Shown here: positions 41,695 through 50,370 of the stretch, piece by piece
Layout: each line of letters starts with the position of its first letter
Position numbering within the stretch: the stretch's first letter is position 1
DNA from: VXYL01 sp965199875
Lineage (GTDB): Bacteria; Pseudomonadota; Gammaproteobacteria; Pseudomonadales; Azotimanducaceae
Assembly: GCA_965199875.1 (NCBI GenBank)
Contig: OZ241346.1
Span: forward strand, 248,001 to 312,000
Reading direction: 5' to 3'
Length of the DNA stretch: 64,000 nt
The notes under the pieces: generated by a model
What the model was told of the DNA's origin: nothing
Databases searched by the model: none
The model's input: the letters and a program-made list of their open reading frames with translations, nothing else
Position numbers and translations under genes: made by a program

Positions 41695-42615
41695 CTAGAG
41701 GCGATACTCGGCGTCGACGGCCAACTCGCCTTCGCAATGCGCCTCGCCGCGTTCGACGAGATAGGCCAGCGCCGCGAAGACGCTGCGCGCCGCCGCGGCG
41801 TGCAGGTTGCGCTGCAGCCCTTGGTACATCGACGGCACCATTTCGGCGATGCGCCGCTTGCCGTTCGCCAGGCAGTCGAGAATCTGCGCCTCCCGCTGCC
41901 GACGATGCTCGATGAACGCCCGCACATGGCGTTTCGGCTCGACGACGGCGGGGCCGTGGGTTGGCCAGTAGATGGCGTCGTCGCGGGCGAGAAGCAGATC
42001 GAGGCTCTCCATGTAGCTCTTCATGTCGCCGTCCGGCGGCGAGACGACGCTGGTGGACCAACCCATGACGTGATCGCCGGTAAACAGCGCCTTGTGCACC
42101 GAATCGCCTTCGCCGACGCCGTCGAGCAGCCGAAAGCACAGATGGTTCGAGGTGTGTCCTGGCGTGTAGACGCACTCGACCGCCCAGCCTTCGCCCTCGA
42201 TCACGTCGCCGTGGCGCACGACGACGTCCGGCACGAAGTCCATGTCGCCGCCCTCTTCCACCGGCACGCCGGCGGCTATCTTGCCGGCGCCGTGGGCGCC
42301 GTAGCCGTGCGTCTTGGCGTCGCAGTGCTGCGCCAGCAGGCGGCAGCCTGGCGAGTGGTCCATGTGCGTGTGCGTCACCAGCATGTGGCTGATGGTCTCC
42401 CCCGCCGTGGCGCGCAGGATGGCGTCGATGTGTGCGGCATCCGACGGACCAGGGTCGATGACCGCGACCTGGCCGCGTCCCAAGATGTAGGTGCCGGTGC
42501 CGTAGAGCGTGAAGGCACTTGGATTTCTGGCCACGACGCGACGCAGATGCGGCGACAGCTGGGCGGCCACGCCGTACTGGAAATCGAGCTCGCGGCGAAA
42601 TGGAATGGCAACCAA
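41695..42615 (-). CDS. metallo-beta-lactamase-fold hydrolase (LACTB2-like)
   Basis: A 306-residue protein starting at TTG 42615 with AAGG eight bases upstream. The two-metal signature THTHMDHSPG is intact, with further ligands in YTPGHTSNH, FTGDHVMGW and WPTHGP. The C-terminal helical region (HRRQREAQILDCLANG) matches the LACTB2 branch, some of which are endoribonucleases while others hydrolyse thioesters. It lies 97 bp upstream of the kinase-like gene's stop on the same strand. Confidence 0.92.
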   Translation of the reverse strand: MVAIPFRRELDFQYGVAAQLSPHLRRVVARNPSAFTLYGTGTYILGRGQVAVIDPGPSDAAHIDAILRATAGETISHMLVTHTHMDHSPGCRLLAQHCDAKTHGYGAHGAGKIAAGVPVEEGGDMDFVPDVVVRHGDVIEGEGWAVECVYTPGHTSNHLCFRLLDGVGEGDSVHKALFTGDHVMGWSTSVVSPPDGDMKSYMESLDLLLARDDAIYWPTHGPAVVEPKRHVRAFIEHRRQREAQILDCLANGKRRIAEMVPSMYQGLQRNLHAAAARSVFAALAYLVERGEAHCEGELAVDAEYRL

Positions 42616-42663
42616 GAGTGAGCCTTCTCGGCAAGCGGTGCGAAGACCCTAGCCTACTTGATA

Positions 42664-42694
42664 GGCGAGGACCTTCACAAACAAACGAGTCAGG
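42664..42694. repeat. dispersed intergenic repeat, copy 2
   Basis: The plus strand begins GGCGAGGACCTTCACAAAC and ends ACGAGTCAGG. It matches copy 1 (15464-15490) at all but two positions apart from a four-base insertion. It lies between the kinase-like gene stop and the MBL gene start. Confidence 0.5.
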
Positions 42695-42711
42695 TCTTGC
42701 AAGTCGCAGAC

Positions 42712-44940
42712 CTACCGTCTGGCGGTCTGCGCCGCCTGAGTACGCTCGATTTCGCGTTGCCAGCGTTCGCGCATCTCTCGCCACTGGCCGATGCCCGGCG
42801 TTACCGTCAGTGCCAGATCCAAATACGGCAGCCCTTCCTCGGCCAGGCCGGCGTCGTAGGCGTCGATCGCCGCCTCGGCCAGCCGCGTCGCGGCCACGGA
42901 AAGAAGGCGCACGACATCGACGTTGTCCGGGTCCAGCCGTTGCGCCTCGCGCAGCTTGGCGACGACGTTGTCCTGCTGCGACGGGCCGGTGATGTAGCCA
43001 TCGCGGAGAAAACCCTCGGCTTCGGCGATCAGCCGACGAACCGTGCTGATGCGTTGCAGTTCCGCCTCGAAGCGCCCTTGCATCTCGGTGACCGGAGCAT
43101 CGCCAATGCCGGACGCGGCGGCGCGATCGAGCAGGTCTCTGGCGGCGGCAAGGTCGCCTTCGGCCAGCAGTTCGCCGAAACCGGCCTGCACTTGCGCGGA
43201 AACCTCCGCCAGCCCCTGCACCGCCAACGCATCTTCCGGTTTGGTGGCCAGCACGCGGCGATAGATGTCGGCAGCGTTGGCGCCGGGCGGATCGATCAAC
43301 GCTCCCGCCTCGCGCAGTTCGGCGGCCTGGCGCAGCATCGCGTTGATCTCGGCCTGCAACGCTTCGGCCTTGGAAATCGTCGCCCGAACCTGGTCGACGC
43401 CTTCGAATTCGGCGTTGGCATCCACGGCGCGGTCGAAGTTCGCCATGGCGCCGCCAACGTCCTGGGCCTCGGCATCCCGCGCCGCCAACGCGCCGTAGTG
43501 GCGGGCGATTTCGTCCAGCGCCGCCAAGGCTTCCCGATTGCCCGGGATCAACCGCAGTACTTCCTCGAAGGTGACGATCGCCACCTCCACCGAGGCCACG
43601 TCGGAGAGCCCGGACCTGGCCAGCAAGCGCTCGGTGTCCGCCAGCAAGCGCCTTCCTTGACGCAGATCGTTCAGCCGGTCGAACAGCGCTGCCAGCGCGG
43701 CGTCGGCGGGAAAGACGCCAGCCAGTTCGTTCAGCTTGGCTTCCGCGAGGCCGGCGTCTCCGGCATCCAGCGCGGCGGCGGCATCCCGCTTCCAACGCTG
43801 GGCAGCGTCGTCGATGGCCGTCGCGGCACCAACGTGCAGGGCATCGTGGGTCAAGACGCGCCGATATGCGGCGACCACCACGGCGAGGCTCTGGTTCGGG
43901 TCCTGACGCAGCGCTTCGGCCTCGTGCCAGGCCGCGTTGACGTCGGGATGTTCCGCGAGGCCGGCGAAAGCGAGTGCCCGCTCGACTCCCCCGGGGCGGG
44001 TGGCCAAGTACCAGCTGGCAACGCCGGCCGACGCCAGCAGCAGCACGCACAGCACGGCGATGGGGAAGACCCGCCGACGCAGTCTCGAAGCCGGGGCGGT
44101 CTCGCGCGCGGCGCGGCGCGGCGCGGCGTCCATGGCAGCATCGATTTCGTCGGTGCGTACCGCTTGCGTCTTGACCACGGCGTTCGGCACCCGGCCACTG
44201 GCATGCAGCGCGTCCATCGCCGCGACGATCTCCGCTCCCGATGCGTAGCGCTCGCCCACGGAACGCGCCAGCAGACGACGAAGCGGCTCCTGGAAGGCGG
44301 CCTGCTGAGGCGGCAGCAGCGGCTCGTGCAGCGGAACGCCGCCGGCGGCGGGCGAACGGCCGGTCAGCATGCGATAGAAGACGATGCCCAGGTCGTACAG
44401 GTCGTCGCGACCGTCGGCAAGCGGCTGTTCCGAGCGCCCGGCGGCCGGGCGAACAGCCCTTTCGTCCGCCTGCCACGCAACGGGGGGGCGCGCCACGTTG
44501 CCGAACCCGGTCAGCGACGCGCTGCCCTGTTCGTTGAAAAGGATGTTCTCCGGCTTCACGTCGCCATGCACGACGCCCTTGCGATGGGCATGGTCCAGCG
44601 CCGTGGCGATGTCCTTGACGACCATCAAGACGTTCTGCATGTGCAGGCCGGAACGCAGATTCTCCTTGAGGTCGCCGCCGCGCAGGTACTCCATGACCAT
44701 GTAGACCGTGTCGCCGTAGGCGTCCGAGTCGAACACGCGAACGATGTTCGGGTGGTCCAGCCGGCGAGCGGCCCTGGCCGCCGTCAGAAAGCGCTCGCGC
44801 AGCGCGGAATCCGCAGCCGCTTGCGGCGTCAGCACCTTGATGGCGACCGGTCGGCCGAAGGCGTGCTGCAGGGCGAGATAGACGCGCCCGCAAGCACCCT
44901 CGCCTATCTGCCGCTGAATGCGGTAGCCCGGTACGTCCAC
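42712..44940 (-). CDS. PknB-type protein kinase homologue with degenerate active site (likely pseudokinase)
   Basis: A 742-residue protein: kinase domain (1-270), a membrane helix (FPIAVLCVLLLASAGVASW, about 291-309) and a 430-residue extracytoplasmic helical-repeat region. The Gly loop (IGEGACGRVY), Lys35 (VAIK) and catalytic loop HGDVKPENILF (Asp127, Asn132) are present. The DFG motif reads TGFGN, so the metal-binding Asp is Gly145, and the alpha-C Glu expected in the RFLREA pattern is Ala54 (RFLTAARAA). Loss of both acids argues against normal phosphotransfer. It is six bases after a MORN-repeat gene and was probably cotranscribed with it. Confidence 0.9.
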   Translation of the reverse strand: MDVPGYRIQRQIGEGACGRVYLALQHAFGRPVAIKVLTPQAAADSALRERFLTAARAARRLDHPNIVRVFDSDAYGDTVYMVMEYLRGGDLKENLRSGLHMQNVLMVVKDIATALDHAHRKGVVHGDVKPENILFNEQGSASLTGFGNVARPPVAWQADERAVRPAAGRSEQPLADGRDDLYDLGIVFYRMLTGRSPAAGGVPLHEPLLPPQQAAFQEPLRRLLARSVGERYASGAEIVAAMDALHASGRVPNAVVKTQAVRTDEIDAAMDAAPRRAARETAPASRLRRRVFPIAVLCVLLLASAGVASWYLATRPGGVERALAFAGLAEHPDVNAAWHEAEALRQDPNQSLAVVVAAYRRVLTHDALHVGAATAIDDAAQRWKRDAAAALDAGDAGLAEAKLNELAGVFPADAALAALFDRLNDLRQGRRLLADTERLLARSGLSDVASVEVAIVTFEEVLRLIPGNREALAALDEIARHYGALAARDAEAQDVGGAMANFDRAVDANAEFEGVDQVRATISKAEALQAEINAMLRQAAELREAGALIDPPGANAADIYRRVLATKPEDALAVQGLAEVSAQVQAGFGELLAEGDLAAARDLLDRAAASGIGDAPVTEMQGRFEAELQRISTVRRLIAEAEGFLRDGYITGPSQQDNVVAKLREAQRLDPDNVDVVRLLSVAATRLAEAAIDAYDAGLAEEGLPYLDLALTVTPGIGQWREMRERWQREIERTQAAQTARR

Positions 44941-44946
44941 GCCCAG

Positions 44947-46023
44947 CTACCTGCCGGCCGCTGCGGCCTGATCGAGGTCGGCCACCGGGCAGCGTAGTCG
45001 CGGAGGCGGCGCCTCGAGCGCCAGCGAGCGCAACTCGCCACGCACCAGCCGACCAAGTACGAACCGGCCATCGAGAATGTAGGCCAAGCCGTCAAGGCGG
45101 ACCGCCGTGCCGTCGCCGTGGGCGAGGCCGTTGACGCAGCGATCGCCGTTGAACATCCACGGCTGGCCGTCCACCTGCAAGGCGCAGCGCGGCACCGCGT
45201 CGATCGCCGCCGAAGCGCTCAACTCGTCGGCATCCCACACTTGGAAGGTGCGCTCGCCGTCCGGCGACTCCTTCACCCCCGGGCCGTGTTGGCGGTCGTA
45301 GGCGAAGTGCCCCTTGTAGAGCGTGCCGTCGCGCCAGAAGAAGTGCCCGGCGCCGTGGCGCTGGTCGGCGAGAAACCCGCCGACGTAGCGGTTGCCGTTG
45401 GGCCAGGCGAGCGAGCCCTGACCTTGCTTGGCGCCGCCATCGAACTGGCCGCGATAGATGCGGCCATCGGCGAACCGGTAGACGCCCTCGCCTTGCGGTT
45501 CGCCGCCTACGAACGCGCCCTGGTAGCGATGTCCCGCCTGCCAGCGGTAGTCGCCGCAGCCGGTGCGTTCGCCGGCCACGAAGTCGCCTCGGTAGACATC
45601 GCCATTGGCCCAGGCGAACTCGCCGCCGCCGTCGATGGCATCGTTGCGAAAGGCGCCGACGTAGACGTCGCCGTTGGGCATCTGCAGCGTGCCTTGGCCG
45701 TGTCGCTTGCCGTCTGCGAAGTCGCCTTGGTAGCGTTCGCCCGAAGGAGTGGCAAGTTCGCCGCGGCCATGCATTCGATCGTTGCGGAACTCGCCTTCGT
45801 AGCGATAGCCGTCGCCCCAGGTCAAGGTGCCGTAGCCGCTGCGCACGCCATCGACCAGGCTGCCTTCGTAGCTTCCGAGGCCATCGTCGGGAATCGCGTC
45901 CGGCGTGGTCCGGGCAACGGCTTCGACGACCAGCAGACATGCGCCCAAGCCTAGGCAGCCGCGCCGAAGCGCACTCGCCACGGCGCGTGTGGTACCGCTG
46001 TCGCGGATGCCGAATCTCAACAT
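44947..46023 (-). CDS. MORN-repeat protein with N-terminal signal/anchor
   Basis: A 358-residue protein with a hydrophobic N-terminal signal (CLGLGACLLVVEAVA) and about nine MORN repeats of 23 residues (residues 50-270), for example YEGEFRNDRMHGRGEL and YQGDFADGKRHGQGTL. A C-terminal domain with C...C (RCALQVDGQPWMFNGDRC) follows. MORN sheets often bind membranes or act as scaffolds. It is translated just ahead of the pseudokinase-like gene (gap 6 bp), suggesting the two form a surface complex. The region before it is divergent from the TauD gene. Confidence 0.9.
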   Translation of the reverse strand: MLRFGIRDSGTTRAVASALRRGCLGLGACLLVVEAVARTTPDAIPDDGLGSYEGSLVDGVRSGYGTLTWGDGYRYEGEFRNDRMHGRGELATPSGERYQGDFADGKRHGQGTLQMPNGDVYVGAFRNDAIDGGGEFAWANGDVYRGDFVAGERTGCGDYRWQAGHRYQGAFVGGEPQGEGVYRFADGRIYRGQFDGGAKQGQGSLAWPNGNRYVGGFLADQRHGAGHFFWRDGTLYKGHFAYDRQHGPGVKESPDGERTFQVWDADELSASAAIDAVPRCALQVDGQPWMFNGDRCVNGLAHGDGTAVRLDGLAYILDGRFVLGRLVRGELRSLALEAPPPRLRCPVADLDQAAAAGR

Positions 46024-46165
46024 GACCTATGCCCGTATTCCAGACGCCGCCGTGCTTGCGGGCGCACACCGCCTGCGCCGAGGCGACGCAAGCACAATGA
46101 CAATATACTCCGCGCTTGGCCGCTCGACGCACTCCTCCGAAACCGCCACTGGCAAGCAAAGACCA

Positions 46166-47017
46166 ATGCACATCGAACCAAGCGGCGCGACGCTGGGCGC
46201 CACCGTCCGCGACATCGATCTCGCCGCTCTGGACGACCACGCGTTCGCGGCGATTGAACAGTGCTGGCACCGCTACGCCGTGCTGGTATTCCCCGGCCAG
46301 GCCTTGAGCGACGAAGCGCAGCTCGCCTTTACGCGTCGCTTCGGTCGCTTGGAGCGCGGCTTGAAGCGCAGCTCCGGCGTCGGCCTCGGCCGCTTGTCGA
46401 ACGTGAACAGGGACGGCAGAGTGGTTGGCGCACAAGACATCCAGGCTCGATTCCAGCGCGGCAACCAGGACTGGCACTCGGACAGCTCCTACAAGCGCGT
46501 CGGCGCCAAGGCGTCCATTCTGGCCGCCCACGTGGTGCCGGAAGAAGGCGGCGAAACCGAGTGGGCGGACATGCGCGCCGCATGGGACGCCTTGGACGAA
46601 GACGTGCAAGGGTGGCTGGCGACCAGGACTGCCGTACACAGCTACCGCTTCAGCCACGCTTGGCATGGCGGCCTGGAGATCCTCGACGAGGACGACTTGC
46701 AGCGCTTGCCGCCGGTGGAACACCCGTTGCTGCGCGTTCACCCCGCCAGCGGACGCCGCAGTCTGTTCGTCGGACGCCATGCCAGCCACATCCTTGGCGA
46801 GCCGGTGGAGCCGTCGCGACGGCTGCTGCGCGACCTCACTGCCTCGGCCTGCCAGCCGCCGCGCACCTGGTCGCACCGCTGGCAGCCGGGCGACATCGCC
46901 ATCTGGGACAACCGCTGCGTGCTGCACCGTGGCCGCCCGTGGCCGCCGGAGCAAGCTCGCGTGATGGCGCGCTCCACCGTCGCCGGCGACGCCGCCGACA
47001 ACGAGTGGGCGATCTGA
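46166..47017 (+). CDS. TauD/TfdA family Fe(II)/2-oxoglutarate dioxygenase
   Basis: A 283-residue enzyme starting MHIEPSGATLGATVRDIDLA, with the HxD iron motif in DWHSDSSY, distal His in CVLHRGRPW and the 2-oxoglutarate-binding Arg in the ARVMARSTV segment. GDIAIWDNRCVLHR is the family signature. Substrates in the family include taurine, 2,4-D and other small acids; this one cannot be named. It is divergent from the MORN gene; TATACT at 46104-46109 may be its -10 box. Confidence 0.9.
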   Translation: MHIEPSGATLGATVRDIDLAALDDHAFAAIEQCWHRYAVLVFPGQALSDEAQLAFTRRFGRLERGLKRSSGVGLGRLSNVNRDGRVVGAQDIQARFQRGNQDWHSDSSYKRVGAKASILAAHVVPEEGGETEWADMRAAWDALDEDVQGWLATRTAVHSYRFSHAWHGGLEILDEDDLQRLPPVEHPLLRVHPASGRRSLFVGRHASHILGEPVEPSRRLLRDLTASACQPPRTWSHRWQPGDIAIWDNRCVLHRGRPWPPEQARVMARSTVAGDAADNEWAI

Positions 47018-47102
47018 GCCAACGACACGGCGCCCGGCCGGTCAGGCAGCCGGGCGAGTTCCGCCGATGGACTCGCCGCCTCGCCGCTGCTAGGGTTGCG
47101 CC

Positions 47103-47348
47103 ATGAGCACGTTGAACGAAGCCATCGAGCATCTCGAGGCTGGCGACTGGCAAGCGGCGCACGCCATCGTGCAGAGCGACTCGTCGGCGCTCGGCAGCTG
47201 GGCGCACGGCATTGTCCACCTGCTGGAAGGCGATCGGCGCAACGCCGGATACTGGTACGCCAACGCCCAGCGTCAGCTGCCGAACGACGACGCCATTAAG
47301 CGCGAAATCGCAGCGCTGAAGGAGGCGATGGCGGCGCAAGCCCAGTAA
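47103..47348 (+). CDS. small TPR-like protein
   Basis: An 81-residue acidic protein (MSTLNEAIEHLEAGDWQAAH) whose length, charge pattern and A-helix/B-helix spacing (GDWQAAHAIVQ, HLLEGDRRNAGYWYANA) look like two tetratricopeptide-type helical hairpins. It follows the dioxygenase by 86 bp on the same strand. Function unknown, but coding is supported by natural composition and third-position G/C. Confidence 0.7.
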   Translation: MSTLNEAIEHLEAGDWQAAHAIVQSDSSALGSWAHGIVHLLEGDRRNAGYWYANAQRQLPNDDAIKREIAALKEAMAAQAQ

Positions 47349-47432
47349 GGCGGCCCGCGCAAGCAAAGCCGGCCCTCGCCGTGTGCCTGCAGTGCGGCCC
47401 CGTGGCGTTGGCCTGAGGTGCGGGGAAGGTGT

Positions 47433-47508
<76 letters not shown>

Positions 47509-47547
47509 TGTCGTGATGCGAACTATAGCGAATGCCGCCGCCGTTCT

Positions 47548-49095
47548 TCAATCCCTTGCCTCGCTTGGACCTCCCAGCTCAAGGGACCGGTACGACTTTT
47601 CCAGCCGTTTCGACTCTTTCCTGCTGACTCTGCCCAGCGCCTCGAGGGCGCTGCGCAGCCGAGAGCGGGTGAGATCCCGGCCAAGAAACGCCAGCGAGTC
47701 GAACAGCGGCAAGGCTACCGCGCGCCCCGCTACGGCCACGAACAGCGGCGCCAGGAAGTCTCTCGTCTTCATGCCCATTGCGTCGGCGAGGCCCTTCAGC
47801 GCGTTGTACAGATCGCCGCGCCGCCAGTCGGCGAGTTCGTCCAGGCGACGGCTGGCGTGGTCGAGAATCCGCCGACAGGCCGCCGTGTCCAGCGTCTCGT
47901 GGGCGAAGTCCGCCTCCGTCAGCGGCGCCCGCTCGCCAAGCAGGTAGTCCACCTGCTGCAGAAGGTCTCGGAAACGCTCGGTACGCTGTTGCAGCAACGG
48001 CGCTAGCGGCGCCAGCCGCTGCCGATTCAGCGCCCATGAGGAGACCCGGTCCATGAACTCGTCGGCGTCCAGGGAACGAACGTACTGGCCGTTCAGCCAG
48101 TTCAGCTTGTCGAGATCGAACACCGGGCCGCGCCGGGAGACGCGCTTGATGTCGAACCGTTCGATCATTTCCCGGACGCTGAACAACTCCCGTTCGTCGG
48201 GCATCGACCAGCCCATCAGCGCCAGGTAGTTGAGCAGCGCTTCGGGCAGATAGCCGCTGTGCCGGTAGTAGTCGAGGCCGGTGGGATTCTTGCGTTTGGA
48301 GAGCTTGCTGCCGTCGGCGTTGCGCAGCAGCGGCAAGTGCCAGTGGCTGGGCATCGGCCAGCCGAACGCCGCGTAGAGCAGCTGATGCTTCGGCATGGAG
48401 CTGATCCACTCTTCGCCGCGCAGCACGTGGCTGATCGCCATCGCATGGTCGTCCACCACCACCGCCAGATGGTAGGTGGGGAATCCGTCGGACTTGACGA
48501 GCACCTGCATGTCCACTTGCCGCCAAGGGATTTCGATGTCGCCGCGCAAGCCGTCCGTGAATCGACAGCTGCCGTCCTCGGGTACCGCCAAGCGCACGAC
48601 ATGCGGTTCTCCGCTGCCCAAGCGGGCTTGAACTTCCGCCGCTTGCAGCGTCCGGCAGCGGCCGTCGTAGCGGGTCGTTTCGCCGTTCGCCTGCTGGCGG
48701 CGACGCACTTCGTCGAGCCGCTCGGCGGAACAGAAGCAGCGGAACGCCTTGCCTTCGCGCAGCAGCAGCTCGGCGTGCTGGCGATAGATGGGCTGGCGCT
48801 CGCTCTGCCGATAGGGGCCGAAACCGCCGCCGATGTCCGGGCCTTCGTCCCACTCGATGCCCGCCCAGCGCAGCGTGTCGAGGATGGCGGCTTCCGAGGC
48901 AGCGGTGCTGCGAAGGCGATCGGTGTCTTCGATGCGCAGCACGAAGCGCCCGCCCCGGCTTCTGGCGAAGACCTGGTTGAACAGCGCCGTGTAGGCCGTG
49001 CCGACGTGCGGATCGCCCGTGGGGCTCGGCGCGATGCGGGTGCGGACTTCCGTGGGTTCGGGCTGGGTTTCGTTCGTGGTCGAGGCTGGTGCCAT
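47548..49095 (-). CDS. gltX: glutamyl-tRNA synthetase
   Basis: A 515-residue class I synthetase. The HIGH region is IAPSPTGDPHVGTAYT (21-36), KMSKS is SKLSKRK (263-269), and a zinc site is formed by Cys120, Cys122, Tyr143 and Cys147. VLRIEDTDR and GPYRQSER are conserved glutamate/ATP contacts. It charges tRNA-Glu, and a tRNA-Glu gene lies 1.1 kb upstream on the same strand. The N-terminal 18 residues are an unconserved extension. Confidence 0.97.
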   Translation of the reverse strand: MAPASTTNETQPEPTEVRTRIAPSPTGDPHVGTAYTALFNQVFARSRGGRFVLRIEDTDRLRSTAASEAAILDTLRWAGIEWDEGPDIGGGFGPYRQSERQPIYRQHAELLLREGKAFRCFCSAERLDEVRRRQQANGETTRYDGRCRTLQAAEVQARLGSGEPHVVRLAVPEDGSCRFTDGLRGDIEIPWRQVDMQVLVKSDGFPTYHLAVVVDDHAMAISHVLRGEEWISSMPKHQLLYAAFGWPMPSHWHLPLLRNADGSKLSKRKNPTGLDYYRHSGYLPEALLNYLALMGWSMPDERELFSVREMIERFDIKRVSRRGPVFDLDKLNWLNGQYVRSLDADEFMDRVSSWALNRQRLAPLAPLLQQRTERFRDLLQQVDYLLGERAPLTEADFAHETLDTAACRRILDHASRRLDELADWRRGDLYNALKGLADAMGMKTRDFLAPLFVAVAGRAVALPLFDSLAFLGRDLTRSRLRSALEALGRVSRKESKRLEKSYRSLELGGPSEARD

Positions 49096-49155
49096 GCGGG
49101 TTGGCTCGCTGTCGGCGCTATGTTGGCGCGTCGCGCCACTTCGTTTTCGTTGGCG

Positions 49156-50124
49156 TCACGCCTCCTCGGCAGCATCTTCCAGCGTCTCGCCCTCCTGGCG
49201 CGCCGCCTCGGAGCGCCCACGGGCGGCCATGAAGGCCAGATACGCCTCCTCCAGCGTCGGGCTGTCGACGAGCTCGGCCCCTTCGGGCAGGCCGTTGGCG
49301 GCAACGCCTCGCAGCCGAACGCCATCCGCGCCGGTACTGCGCGAGACGATCTCGTATTCGGCCTCGATGCGCTCGGCCTGGGCTGCGTCGGTGGCAAGTT
49401 GGAAGACGCTGCCGGCGGCCTGCCGCAGGAGTTCCTCGGGCGAACCTTGGAAGACGATGCTGCCGTCGTCGAGCAAGGCGATCGATCGGCAGCCGCCGCC
49501 CAAGTCGGCGACGATGTGCGTGGAAAGCAGGATGGTGCGGTCTCGCCCCAGGCGCGCCATCACTTGCCGAAAGCGCATTCTTTCTTCCGGGTCCAAGCCC
49601 ACCGTGGGTTCGTCCACGATCAAGACCCGCGGCTCGTGTATCAGCGCCTGGGCAACGCCCAGCCGCCGCACCATGCCGCCGGAGAGCTTCTTCACCTTGC
49701 GATCGGCCACCTCGGCCAAGCCCACCTGATCCAGCGTTTCGGCAAGGCGCTGGCGCCGATGGGTTTTGTCCGTCATGCCGGAAAGCCGCGCCAGGGTGTC
49801 GAGCACTTCCTCGGTGCGGTGATGGCGCCAGGCGCCGAACTCCTGGGGCAGGTAGCCGATCAGGCGCCGCACTTCGCGCCGCGCCACCGTGACGTCGTGG
49901 CCGCAAACCAGGACGCTGCCGCGAGTGGGCACCAGCAGCGTGCAGATGATGCGCATCAACGTGCTCTTGCCCGCTCCGTTGGGGCCGAGCAGGCCGAACA
50001 GGCCGTTGCCGAGGGACAGGTTCACGCCGTCAAGGGCGTTGTGGCCGCCTTTGTAGGTGTGGCCCAGTTCCCTGGCCTCGATGGCAGGAGCGTCGCTCTG
50101 GGCGACGGCCGTTGCGGTGTCCAT
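49156..50124 (-). CDS. ABC transporter ATP-binding protein
   Basis: A 322-residue ATPase: Walker A GLLGPNGAGKSTLMRI, Q-loop GYLPQEFGAW, signature KLSGGMVRRLGVAQAL, Walker B VLIVDEPTVGLDP and switch STHIV. A 100-residue C-terminal tail follows the ATPase domain, as in drug/lipid exporters of the CcmA/NatA type. No permease gene is adjacent: gltX follows at 61 bp and a tRNA precedes. It may pair with a permease elsewhere. Confidence 0.92.
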   Translation of the reverse strand: MDTATAVAQSDAPAIEARELGHTYKGGHNALDGVNLSLGNGLFGLLGPNGAGKSTLMRIICTLLVPTRGSVLVCGHDVTVARREVRRLIGYLPQEFGAWRHHRTEEVLDTLARLSGMTDKTHRRQRLAETLDQVGLAEVADRKVKKLSGGMVRRLGVAQALIHEPRVLIVDEPTVGLDPEERMRFRQVMARLGRDRTILLSTHIVADLGGGCRSIALLDDGSIVFQGSPEELLRQAAGSVFQLATDAAQAERIEAEYEIVSRSTGADGVRLRGVAANGLPEGAELVDSPTLEEAYLAFMAARGRSEAARQEGETLEDAAEEA

Positions 50125-50181
50125 AGCGGCGCTTGAGCTCGTGTCTGGAGCAGCTCTTCTGCTGCCCGTGCTATCCGTGGC

Positions 50182-50257
<76 letters not shown>

Positions 50258-50370
50258 AATCGAGGGCGCGGATCATAGGCGCTTGCGCGGTGGCAAGCAA
50301 CCGTTCGCAGCGAATCGAACGAATCGGCGTCGTCACGGACGTCCGCGTCCCTCGACTCTTGAAGCCGGCG

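Noticed and set aside
41205..41927. 240-residue minus-strand frame across tRNA-Ser and 4.5S RNA
   Set aside because: It overlaps two stable RNA genes and the true MBL gene in another frame.
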